Part shown: one piece after another, positions 18,282 to 25,671 of the stretch
Layout of the letters: every line of letters starts with the position of its first letter
How positions within the stretch are numbered: position 1 is the stretch's first letter
Position numbers and translations under genes: made by a program
The notes under the pieces: model-generated
What the model was told of the DNA's origin: nothing
The model's database searches: none
What the model saw: the letters and a program-made list of their open reading frames with translations, nothing else
Source of the DNA: Gammaproteobacteria bacterium
Lineage (GTDB): Bacteria > Pseudomonadota > Gammaproteobacteria > Pseudomonadales > Moraxellaceae
DNA length: 64,000 nucleotides
Direction: 5' to 3'
Assembly: GCA_028868515.1 (NCBI GenBank)
Contig: JAGWUI010000001.1
Location: 1 to 64,000, forward strand

Positions 18282-18760
18282 TAATTGCCTTATAAAACTC
18301 TGCAACAAACTCTGAATCATGTAGATCAATTTATAAATGCAACAAATTGGTGAATATCAAATGGCGTTGCACTTTAGTAATGCATGATGATTTTGCGATG
18401 AGTTGTATACTTGTTTTAGAGAAAATGATGTTAATTACATTTTAAGATTCTGTTTATTATAAATATATTTTAATTCGTGCTTTTATCCTTCTAAATTTTT
18501 GAGCTTTATCGATGCACTTTATTGTGTTGTATTGTATTGGTGCATCACGCAATGTGGTTTGTATTTTTTGCGCTTGATTTAGCAATTCTATGCACATTTT
18601 TGGTATTTATTGATTATTTGCATGTGTTTAACGAGTTTAATAAAAACATTATTTAACAATAATTTAAATTAATTTATTTTCATTTTTATCTTCGACTGAT
18701 GCTCCAAATGAGGGCGTATTGTTAAATCCATTCATCAAATCAGCAGCATGTCTGTTTAGT

Positions 18761-18776
18761 TGGCATGAATATTGAA
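18761..18776 (+). promoter_or_regulatory. candidate sigma-54 promoter for nirB
   Basis: TGGCATGAATATTGAA keeps the -24 GG and the ten-base spacing, but the -12 GC is GA. It would give a leader of about 115 bases. NtrC/sigma-54 control of nitrite assimilation is common in gammaproteobacteria. Confidence 0.4.
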
Positions 18777-18855
18777 TGTATTTATATCGCAATATGATAC
18801 TTTTTTGGTTGACGCGGTTCGGGAGTTAGATTCCCAGCGCAGTTTAAGAATTTAT

Positions 18856-18879
18856 CCGATTTTAATTTAAATCGGTTTT
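18856..18879 (+). terminator. attenuator-like hairpin in the nirB leader
   Basis: CCGATTT, six-base loop, AAATCGG and TTTT end 20 bases before the nirB ATG. Upstream, GGGA-N7-TCCC inside GCG/CGC arms (18814-18840) forms a second hairpin. A terminator placed between promoter and gene implies read-through control. Confidence 0.5.
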
Positions 18880-18899
18880 GAAGCAGTACGGAGCTCAAT

Positions 18900-21464
18900 A
18901 TGAAAATCGTCGTCGTCGGTCATGGCATGGTTGGACATCGTTTTGTTGAAGTTTTGGCACGCGATGCAGCGACAGCAAATCTGGGTACGCCGATTGATGT
19001 CACTGTGCTCTGTGAAGAAAACTTGCCTGCGTATGATCGTGTGCAACTCACTTCTTATTTTTCAGGAAAAACGGCAGAAGATTTGTCTTTGGTCAGTCCA
19101 AATTTCTTTGAAGACAATGGTTTCAAACTGCATTTAGGCAAAGGCGCGGCTGAAATTGATCGCGCAGCTAAAACCGTGACAACAACAACTGGTGAAACAC
19201 TGCCTTATGACAAATTAATCTTGGCAACGGGTTCTTATCCATTTGTTCCACCATTACCGGGTAAAGATCGTGAAGACTGCTTGGTTTATCGCACAATCGA
19301 TGACCTTGAAGCGATGAAAGTCAGCGCAACACGTTCAAAAGTGGGTGTAGTGGTTGGCGGTGGTTTGCTCGGACTTGAAGCAGCGAAGGCACTACGTGAT
19401 TTAGGTTTAGAAACACATGTGGTTGAGTTTGCACCGCGTTTGATGGCAGTACAGATCGATGATGGTGCAGGCAAAGTCTTGCGCAAAAAAATTGAAGCAC
19501 TGGGCGTAGGTATTCATTTAGGCAAAAACACCACTGAAATCGTTGATGGTGAAAACGGTCGTCATCGCATGAACTTTGCCGATGGTTCTCATCTTGAAAC
19601 CGACATGATTTTGTTCTCTGCAGGGATTCGTCCACGTGATGATTTGGCGCGTAAATTTGGTTTAGATGTTGGTCCTCGTGGCGGGATTGTCATTAACAAT
19701 GAATGTCTGACCAATGATCCAGATGTTTATGCGATTGGTGAGTGTGCACTTTGGGAAGGTCGTATTTACGGTCTGGTTGCTCCTGGTTATCAAATGGCAG
19801 AAACCGCAGCGCATTCCATCATTCAACATGAGAAGAAAAAAGAGTTTTTGGGCGCAGACATGTCAACCAAGCTCAAATTGATGGGTGTGGATGTGGCATC
19901 GATTGGTGATGCGCATGCGACAACTGCTGGTGCGCAAAGCTTTGTTTATGTTGATGAACCTAATGAAATTTATAAAAAATTAGTTGTATCTGCTGATGGC
20001 AAGAAATTGCATGGTGCGGTGTTGATCGGTGATGTGGAAGCTTATGGTGGCTTACTACAACTCATGTTGAATGACATGGATTTGCCAGATAACGCGCAAG
20101 CATTGATTTTGCCAAGCTTTGATGGTTCAGCAAAACCAGCTTTAGGTGCAGATGCATTGCCAATGAGCGCAACGATTTGTTCGTGTAATAACGTGAGCAA
20201 AGGCGAAATTTGTGATGCCGTTGCGCGTGGTTGCATGGATTATGACAGCATCAAAGATGGTACTAAAGCTGCGACTTCTTGTGGTGGTTGTTCGGCACTG
20301 GTCAAACAAGTGATGAATGCTGAACTTGAAAAAATGGGTGTCGAAGTTAAAAAAGACATCTGTGAACACTTTGCGTATTCACGTCAAGAGCTGTTCCACA
20401 TTTGCCAAGTTGAAAAAATCAAATCATTTGATGAGTTGCTCGAAAAACATGGCAATGGTCAACATGATGGCTGTGATATCTGTAAACCAACTGCGGCAAG
20501 TATTTTAGCATCGCTATGGAATGAGCATGTGCTGAAAAAACCACTCGCAGGCCTGCAAGATACCAATGATTACTACATGGCTAACTTGCAAAAAGACGGC
20601 ACATATTCTGTCGTACCGCGTATGCCAGGCGGTGAAGTCACTCCAGAGGGTTTGATTGCAGTTGGTGCTGTTGCCAAAAAATACAACCTTTACACTAAGA
20701 TCACTGGTGGTCAACGTGTGGATCTTTTTGGTGCACGTCTGGAGCAATTGCCATTGATTTGGAAAGAGCTGATTGATGCTGGTTTTGAGTCTGGCCATGC
20801 TTATGGCAAATCATTGCGCACCGTAAAATCTTGTGTGGGTTCAACATGGTGCAGATACGGTATGTTGGATTCAGTTGGGTTTGCGATCGAGTTAGAAAAT
20901 CGCTATCGCGGTTTGCGTTCACCACACAAAATCAAATTTGCAGTGTCAGGTTGTACACGTGAGTGTGCAGAAGCACAAGGTAAAGACGTTGGTGTGATTG
21001 CGACCGAAAAAGGCTGGAATCTCTATGTCTGTGGTAATGGTGGTATGAAACCTCGTCATGCAGAATTGCTTGCTTCTGATTTGGACAGTGAAACATTGAT
21101 CAAGTATGTCGATCGTTTCTTGATGTTCTATGTCAAAACAGCGGATCGCCTACAACGCACCAGCGTGTGGCGTGACAATATGGAAGGCGGTCTAGACTAT
21201 CTTAAAGATGTCATTATCAATGACTCTCTGGGTCTTGCGGCAGAGCTTGAATCACAAATGCAATATGTTGTTGATACCTACCAATGCGAATGGAAAACAG
21301 CGATCAATGATCCAGAAATCATGAAACGCTTTAAACCTTTCGTTAACTCTAACCAAGCCGATGACAACATCGTGTTTGTGGAAGAACGTGGACAAATTCG
21401 CCCTGCGACACCAAACGAAAAAGCAGGACGGATAAATGTGGTTGAAGTTGTTGGGATGGCGTAA
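18900..21464 (+). CDS. nirB: assimilatory nitrite reductase [NAD(P)H], large subunit
   Basis: Reduces nitrite to ammonium with six electrons from NAD(P)H in the cytoplasm; 854 residues, typical of NirB/NasB. The N-terminus is an FAD-binding fold (VVVGHGMVGHRF) and a second nucleotide fold (VVGGGLLGLEAAKAL, about residue 150). Residues about 420-520 hold BFD-type [2Fe-2S] modules (CSCNNVSKGEICDAV, TSCGGCS, and further Cys in GCDICKP). The sirohaem/[4Fe-4S] cysteines are in SCVGSTWC (about 645-651) and SGCTREC (685, 689). Start ATG at 18900 has GGAG six bases upstream. Followed after 122 bases, which include a terminator-like hairpin, by nirD. Confidence 0.97.
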   Translation: MKIVVVGHGMVGHRFVEVLARDAATANLGTPIDVTVLCEENLPAYDRVQLTSYFSGKTAEDLSLVSPNFFEDNGFKLHLGKGAAEIDRAAKTVTTTTGETLPYDKLILATGSYPFVPPLPGKDREDCLVYRTIDDLEAMKVSATRSKVGVVVGGGLLGLEAAKALRDLGLETHVVEFAPRLMAVQIDDGAGKVLRKKIEALGVGIHLGKNTTEIVDGENGRHRMNFADGSHLETDMILFSAGIRPRDDLARKFGLDVGPRGGIVINNECLTNDPDVYAIGECALWEGRIYGLVAPGYQMAETAAHSIIQHEKKKEFLGADMSTKLKLMGVDVASIGDAHATTAGAQSFVYVDEPNEIYKKLVVSADGKKLHGAVLIGDVEAYGGLLQLMLNDMDLPDNAQALILPSFDGSAKPALGADALPMSATICSCNNVSKGEICDAVARGCMDYDSIKDGTKAATSCGGCSALVKQVMNAELEKMGVEVKKDICEHFAYSRQELFHICQVEKIKSFDELLEKHGNGQHDGCDICKPTAASILASLWNEHVLKKPLAGLQDTNDYYMANLQKDGTYSVVPRMPGGEVTPEGLIAVGAVAKKYNLYTKITGGQRVDLFGARLEQLPLIWKELIDAGFESGHAYGKSLRTVKSCVGSTWCRYGMLDSVGFAIELENRYRGLRSPHKIKFAVSGCTRECAEAQGKDVGVIATEKGWNLYVCGNGGMKPRHAELLASDLDSETLIKYVDRFLMFYVKTADRLQRTSVWRDNMEGGLDYLKDVIINDSLGLAAELESQMQYVVDTYQCEWKTAINDPEIMKRFKPFVNSNQADDNIVFVEERGQIRPATPNEKAGRINVVEVVGMA

Positions 21465-21510
21465 AAAGTGTTTGTGCTCATTAATCATGAGCAAAATGGT
21501 TTTGTGTGTT

Positions 21511-21542
21511 ACTTCCTATTTTGACCGAATAGGAAGTCTTTT
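21511..21542 (+). terminator. terminator-like hairpin between nirB and nirD
   Basis: ACTTCCTATT, loop TTGACCG, AATAGGAAGT and CTTTTT make a perfect 10-bp stem with a U-tract, inside the nirB-nirD gap. A second small hairpin, GCTCAT-N5-ATGAGC, lies just upstream at 21476-21492. Confidence 0.75.
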
Positions 21543-21586
21543 TAAGATTAACGTTTTAAGTATATAAAATATTGGAGATTATCATC

Positions 21587-21907
21587 ATGTTAGAAAAAAT
21601 TTGTACGCTAACTGATCTTGTCCCGAACATTGGCGTTCCAGCATTGGTTAATGGTGAACAAGTTGCATTGTTTCGTTTAAAAGATGGCAATGTTTATGCA
21701 GTTTCAAATTTTGATCCATTTAGTCAAGCCAATGTCATTGCACGTGGTATTACAGGTAATCTAAAAGGTTTAGATGTCGTCGCTTCACCAATTTATAAAC
21801 AACACTTTGATTTGAAAACAGGGCAGTGTGTAGAAGATGATAGCGTTTCAATCAAAACTTACTCTGTCAAACTTGATGGTAATGATGTATTGATTGCTCT
21901 GAATTAA
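21587..21907 (+). CDS. nirD: nitrite reductase small subunit, Rieske-like
   Basis: A 106-residue Rieske-fold subunit of the NirBD enzyme. The ATG at 21587 (MLEKICTLTDLVPNIG) with GGAG nine bases upstream is preferred over the in-frame TTG at 21572. The fold-specific segments are GVPALVNGEQVALFRL, VYAVSNFDPFSQANVIARGI and SPIYKQHFDLKTGQCVED. The Cys-x-His pairs that bind the 2Fe-2S cluster in true Rieske proteins are absent, as is normal for NirD. It follows nirB but is separated by a hairpin terminator, so the two subunits may not be made in equal amounts. Confidence 0.93.
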   Translation: MLEKICTLTDLVPNIGVPALVNGEQVALFRLKDGNVYAVSNFDPFSQANVIARGITGNLKGLDVVASPIYKQHFDLKTGQCVEDDSVSIKTYSVKLDGNDVLIALN

Positions 21908-21971
21908 TAATGAACTGTAGAGTGATTTATTTCTCCACAAATGTCTGAAAAGTAATACTTAATTAAGACTG

Positions 21972-22012
21972 TAACAGATGTGTTAATCTCACATCTGTCT
22001 CGAATTTTTTTG
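21972..22012 (+). terminator. rho-independent terminator after nirD
   Basis: ACAGATGTG, loop TTAATCT, CACATCTGT form a 9-bp perfect stem, followed after TCGAA by seven T. It closes the nirBD transcript, or attenuates read-through into the transporter at 22053. Confidence 0.8.
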
Positions 22013-22052
22013 TTTAATTTAGCTTTTTATTTATATATGGCGGAGAGTTATC

Positions 22053-23513
22053 TTGGCTAATCGTATCGCGATATTCAATGTCTCCATTCCTCGGATACGG
22101 ATTTTGCATTTTACTTGGTTGGCATTTTTCATCACTTTCATCTTGTGGTTTGCCTATGCGCCATTAATGCCAATGCTCAAGACTACTTTTAACTTGAGTG
22201 AAAATGATATCAAAGCGCTGTTGTTATTAAATGTCGCCATCACCATTCCTGCACGAATTTTGATTGGTGTATTGGTTGACAAATATGGCCCGCGCATCAC
22301 TTATAGTGTTCTGCTCGCATTCTGTGGCGTACTCTGTTTGGGTTTTGCAGCCGCCACCAGCTTTGGAATGCTCGCGTTGATGCGTTTCTTGCTGGGTTTC
22401 TCTGGTGCAGGTTTTGTGATCGGTGTCCGTTTGGTCAGTGAATGGTTTCCTGCCCGTGAAGTGGGTGCTGCAGAAGGTATTTATGCTGGCTGGGGTAACT
22501 TTGGTGCGGCGATTGCCAGTATGGCGATGCCTGTGCTGGCATTGAGTTTTGGTGGTGACAATGGTTGGCGTTATGCAATCGCCCTCACAGGGATTATCGC
22601 GATCGCCTACAGCGCCATCTTTTACCGTAAAGTACGTGACACACCCGAAGGCTCTACTTATTTCCGTCCAGCAAAAACTGGCGGACTAGAAGTGACCAGC
22701 AAAGCCGACTTTGTTTTGTATTGCCTCATGACCTTACCGTTGTACTTGGCGCTGGTGTTATTGACTTGGCGTTTAGGTGAGTTCGGTTTGTTATCAACAG
22801 CGACCAGCCTAATCGCTTATGCAGTGATTGTTGCCTTGGTCGTTTATCAATACGCTAAACTCTGGCAAGTGAATAAACACCTTTATACAGGTGAACATCC
22901 ACCTGCACCTGCGTACAAATTCAAACAAGTCGCGATTATCAATTTTACCTATTTAGCCTGTTTTGGTTCCGAACTGGCGGTCGTGTCAATGTTGCCTTTG
23001 TTCTTTATCAATACGTTCAAGATCAGCCCTGTTTATGCGGGCATCACTGCAGGCAGCTTTGCAATTATGAATCTCTTTGCGCGTCCAGGTGGTGGATGGC
23101 TCTCTGACCGCATTGGTCGTCGTAAGGTGTTAACGATGATGCTTACAGCGCAAACAGTCGGCTACCTGCTGTTGTCACGAGTTGATAGTAGTTGGTCTGT
23201 GGGGATGGCGATTGCTTTGACTATTATCACTTCCATCTTTGTTCAGGCCGCTTGCGGTGGTGTTGATTCGGTCATGCCACTGATTCAACGGCGCATGACG
23301 GGTCAAATCGCTGGTCTTACAGGTGCTTATGGCAATGTTGGTGGCGTGATTTTCCTTACCGTATTGAGTTTCGTTAGCCCGATGGTTTTCTTTCTTGTGA
23401 TTGCAGCTGTCTCTGCCGCCGCGGTATTGGTGACTTGTATGCTTGATGAGCCTAAAGGCCATATGGTTGAAGTCGATGAAAAAGGCAATGTTCAGCTAAT
23501 TGCTATGGACTAG
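22053..23513 (+). CDS. NarK/NasA-type nitrate/nitrite transporter 1
   Basis: A 486-residue major facilitator with about 12 membrane helices. The nitrate-signature motifs of the NNP family are present twice: GIYAGWGNFGAAIAS (about 140-155) and GLTGAYGNVGGVIFL (about 425-440). RGARPGGGWLSDRIGRRK-type MFS loop motifs are seen as ARPGGGWLSDRIGRRK. It uses TTG as start (22053) with GGAG seven bases upstream; the aligned start MAN of transporter 2 supports this. It probably imports nitrate and/or nitrite for NirBD. It is a close tandem paralogue of the next gene and is followed by a strong hairpin at 23521. Confidence 0.92.
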   Translation: MANRIAIFNVSIPRIRILHFTWLAFFITFILWFAYAPLMPMLKTTFNLSENDIKALLLLNVAITIPARILIGVLVDKYGPRITYSVLLAFCGVLCLGFAAATSFGMLALMRFLLGFSGAGFVIGVRLVSEWFPAREVGAAEGIYAGWGNFGAAIASMAMPVLALSFGGDNGWRYAIALTGIIAIAYSAIFYRKVRDTPEGSTYFRPAKTGGLEVTSKADFVLYCLMTLPLYLALVLLTWRLGEFGLLSTATSLIAYAVIVALVVYQYAKLWQVNKHLYTGEHPPAPAYKFKQVAIINFTYLACFGSELAVVSMLPLFFINTFKISPVYAGITAGSFAIMNLFARPGGGWLSDRIGRRKVLTMMLTAQTVGYLLLSRVDSSWSVGMAIALTIITSIFVQAACGGVDSVMPLIQRRMTGQIAGLTGAYGNVGGVIFLTVLSFVSPMVFFLVIAAVSAAAVLVTCMLDEPKGHMVEVDEKGNVQLIAMD

Positions 23514-23520
23514 CTTTTTT

Positions 23521-23556
23521 AAGACTTACGCATCGCTTAAGCAATGCGTAAGTCTT
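23521..23556. terminator. bidirectional hairpin terminator after transporter 1
   Basis: AAGACTTACGCAT (23521-23533) and its exact complement (23544-23556) form a 13-bp stem. T-rich runs follow on the plus strand (23571-23577) and precede it (23514-23520). Confidence 0.75.
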
Positions 23557-23840
23557 AGCTTGCTACACCTTTTTTTGTTTTAATCTCTGCAATGCCAAGC
23601 CATCCACTTCATAAAATCACATCAAATGCACCAAAATAGTTCGCCACGATAAAACTCCTATTAATACTGACTTATATCAATTTGGCAAAGTCAGGAGTTG
23701 ATTAAAATGCTTTGATATCATTCATTACAGATTTGAACACAGATGTATGCCTGGAAGAAAATAGTATTTATTTAGGAAAATATATAAATTTCAGTTATAT
23801 AACAGATAATCATTTGTCTATTTTGAGTAATTCATATTTT

Positions 23841-23856
23841 TGGCACGGTTAATGCT
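23841..23856 (+). promoter_or_regulatory. sigma-54 promoter for nitrate transporter 2
   Basis: TGGCACGGTTAATGCT carries the invariant -24 GG and -12 GC exactly ten bases apart, with TGGCAC intact. It predicts a transcript start near 23868 and a leader of about 180 bases before the GTG at 24051. Confidence 0.75.
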
Positions 23857-23885
23857 TTATTAAATATGTGAGTGAAGTCGACGGT

Positions 23886-23993
23886 ATCCAAAGGCGGATC
23901 GAAGGCTTGTAAAGATTCAGTTTGGTTAAGCATAAATTTAGTTTAGGTGGACAAAGGCGTCCATACCAGAGAATATCGGTATGGGCGCTTTTT
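23886..23993 (+). promoter_or_regulatory. ANTAR-type dual-hexaloop antitermination leader
   Basis: Hairpin P1 is ATCC-AAAGGC-GGAT (23886-23899). Hairpin P2 is TGGAC-AAAGGC-GTCCA (23948-23963). Both loops are the same hexamer with A at position 1 and G at position 4, the rule for RNA targets of ANTAR-domain proteins such as NasR, NasT and EutV. The 3' arm of P2 (23959-23963) is also part of the 5' arm of the terminator stem, so P2 and terminator exclude each other. P1 has only four base pairs. The ANTAR protein gene is not in this window. Confidence 0.75.
23957..23993 (+). terminator. leader terminator controlled by the ANTAR element
   Basis: GCGTCCATACC (23957-23967) pairs with GGTATGGGCGC (23978-23988), 11 bp with one G-U pair, followed by TTTTT. 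It lies 58 bases before the start of transporter 2, so transcription must read through it. Confidence 0.85.
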
Positions 23994-24050
23994 ATTTACT
24001 TTGAATTATTTTTATTTCGACATATTTAATTAATTTGAAGGGGTTTTCTC

Positions 24051-25523
24051 GTGGCTAATCAAATTCCTCTATTTAAATTGAGCGTTCCTCGGATCAAAAT
24101 TCTTCATCATTCGTGGATTGCCTTTTTTATTACTTTTTTAATCTGGTTTGCATCAGCACCTTTAATGCCTGCTCTGAAAACATATTTTGGAATGACGGCT
24201 CCACAAGTTAAAGCACTACTGATGCTGAACGTTGCATTAACTATTCCTGCTCGTGTTTTGGTTGGTGTCTTGGTTGATAAGATTGGCCCTCGTAAGTCTT
24301 ATACAGGTATTTTATTTGTTGGCGGCGTATTATGTTTGGCATTTGCAGCCGCGCAAAACTATCAACAATTAGCCATATTACGTTTTCTCCTTGGTTTTAT
24401 TGGTGCTGGATTTGTTGTGGGGATTCGTCTCATTGCAGAATGGTTCCCAGCTCGGGAAGTTGGATTTGCTGAAGGGATTTACGGCGGTTGGGGAAACCTA
24501 GGCGCTGCAATTGTGTCGATGACGATGCCATTCATTGCATTTAATGTGGTTGGTGGAGCTGATGGCTGGCGTGCTGCGATTGCAACAACAGGTGTTCTTG
24601 CACTTGTATATAGCTTCATCTTTTATCGTAGTGTTCGTGATACGCCAGAAGGCTCAACTTATTTCCGTCCGATGAAATCGGGTGGTTTGGAAGTGACGAC
24701 TAAAGGTGATTTTGTATTCTATGTATTCATGACTGCACCGTTATATCTGGTTCTGGCATTCATGGCATGGCGTTTATCACCTGCTGGATTGAAATTATTG
24801 TCTGATAGCCAAACATTGCTTGCTTATCTTGCAATCGCTGCGCTCACTATTTATCAATATGCAAAAATTTGGCAAGTAAACAAGCATTTGTTTGATGCAA
24901 ATGCACCAGTTGCTCCACGTTATGAATTCAAACAAGTTGCTGTATTGAACTTGGCGTATATGGCGTGTTTTGGATCTGAACTTGCTGTGATCTCAATGCT
25001 GCCACAATTCTTTATTGATCATTTTGGTGCATCGCAAACGGTTGCTGGTTTTAGCGCAGGTTGTTTCGCTGTGATGAATATCTTTGCTCGTCCAGGCGGT
25101 GGATATTTGTCTGATGCTGCGGGTCGTCGTAAGATTCTGTTGTTGTGCTTGCTAGGTCAAACAATTGGTTACGGATTGATGTCACAAATGGGTAATGCAG
25201 GTTGGACTTTACCATTAGCACTTGGTTTGGTCATCGCAACATCAGTATTTGTTCAAGGTGCATGTGGCGCGGTGTATTCGATTATTCCTTTGATTCAACG
25301 TCGTATGACTGGTCAAATCGCAGGAATGACAGGTGCGTATGGTAATGTCGGTGGTGTATTGTTTCTAACCGCATTCTCAATGCTGTCTCCAACTGGTTTC
25401 TTCTATCTGGTTGCGGCGATTGGTGGTCTGGCATTCGTTGGAGCACTTTTCATCACTGAGCCTCGTGGCCATATGATTGAAGTCCATCCAGATGGTCGTG
25501 TTGAGCGGATTGCTGTGGAATAA
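24051..25523 (+). CDS. NarK/NasA-type nitrate/nitrite transporter 2
   Basis: A 490-residue, 12-helix major facilitator of the NNP family, clearly homologous along its whole length to the gene at 22053 (same start MAN-IPLF/AIFN, same central loop DTPEGSTYFRP, same NS motifs GIYGGWGNLGAAI and GMTGAYGNVGGVLFL). The start is GTG at 24051, preceded by a GGGG tract. Base composition differs little between the copies, suggesting an old duplication. It is expressed from its own sigma-54 promoter through an antitermination leader, so its control differs from that of transporter 1. Likely to import nitrate or nitrite. Confidence 0.92.
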   Translation: MANQIPLFKLSVPRIKILHHSWIAFFITFLIWFASAPLMPALKTYFGMTAPQVKALLMLNVALTIPARVLVGVLVDKIGPRKSYTGILFVGGVLCLAFAAAQNYQQLAILRFLLGFIGAGFVVGIRLIAEWFPAREVGFAEGIYGGWGNLGAAIVSMTMPFIAFNVVGGADGWRAAIATTGVLALVYSFIFYRSVRDTPEGSTYFRPMKSGGLEVTTKGDFVFYVFMTAPLYLVLAFMAWRLSPAGLKLLSDSQTLLAYLAIAALTIYQYAKIWQVNKHLFDANAPVAPRYEFKQVAVLNLAYMACFGSELAVISMLPQFFIDHFGASQTVAGFSAGCFAVMNIFARPGGGYLSDAAGRRKILLLCLLGQTIGYGLMSQMGNAGWTLPLALGLVIATSVFVQGACGAVYSIIPLIQRRMTGQIAGMTGAYGNVGGVLFLTAFSMLSPTGFFYLVAAIGGLAFVGALFITEPRGHMIEVHPDGRVERIAVE

Positions 25524-25580
25524 AATTGTCTTTTAATAAAATCACCTTTGAGTCGTGATGATTCAAAGGTAAGTAAACAA

Positions 25581-25616
25581 CCAAAACCAAGATAGAAATT
25601 CTGTCTTGGTTTTTGG
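25581..25616 (+). terminator. rho-independent terminator after transporter 2
   Basis: CCAAAACCAAGA (25581-25592) and TCTTGGTTTTTGG (25604-25616) pair over 12 bases with one bulged T. A second inverted pair, ACCTTTGA / TCAAAGGT, lies just upstream. Confidence 0.75.
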
Positions 25617-25671
25617 ACTATCAGGTTGTTATTAAAAATTTAATTACATATTAGTTTAGAGTATTATTTTC

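Larger units (their letters stand above)
18282..18899 (+). promoter_or_regulatory. 618-bp upstream region of nirB
   Basis: Non-coding and AT-rich. Its 3' third carries a sigma-54-like element at 18761-18776 and a structured leader with a terminator-like hairpin at 18856-18879. The first 450 bases show no gene and no clear element. Confidence 0.5.

Noticed and set aside
18811-18840. GGTTCGGGAGTTAGATTCCC-like segment resembling a tRNA T-arm
   Set aside because: No acceptor stem, anticodon arm or CCA context surrounds it; it is better read as a leader hairpin before nirB.
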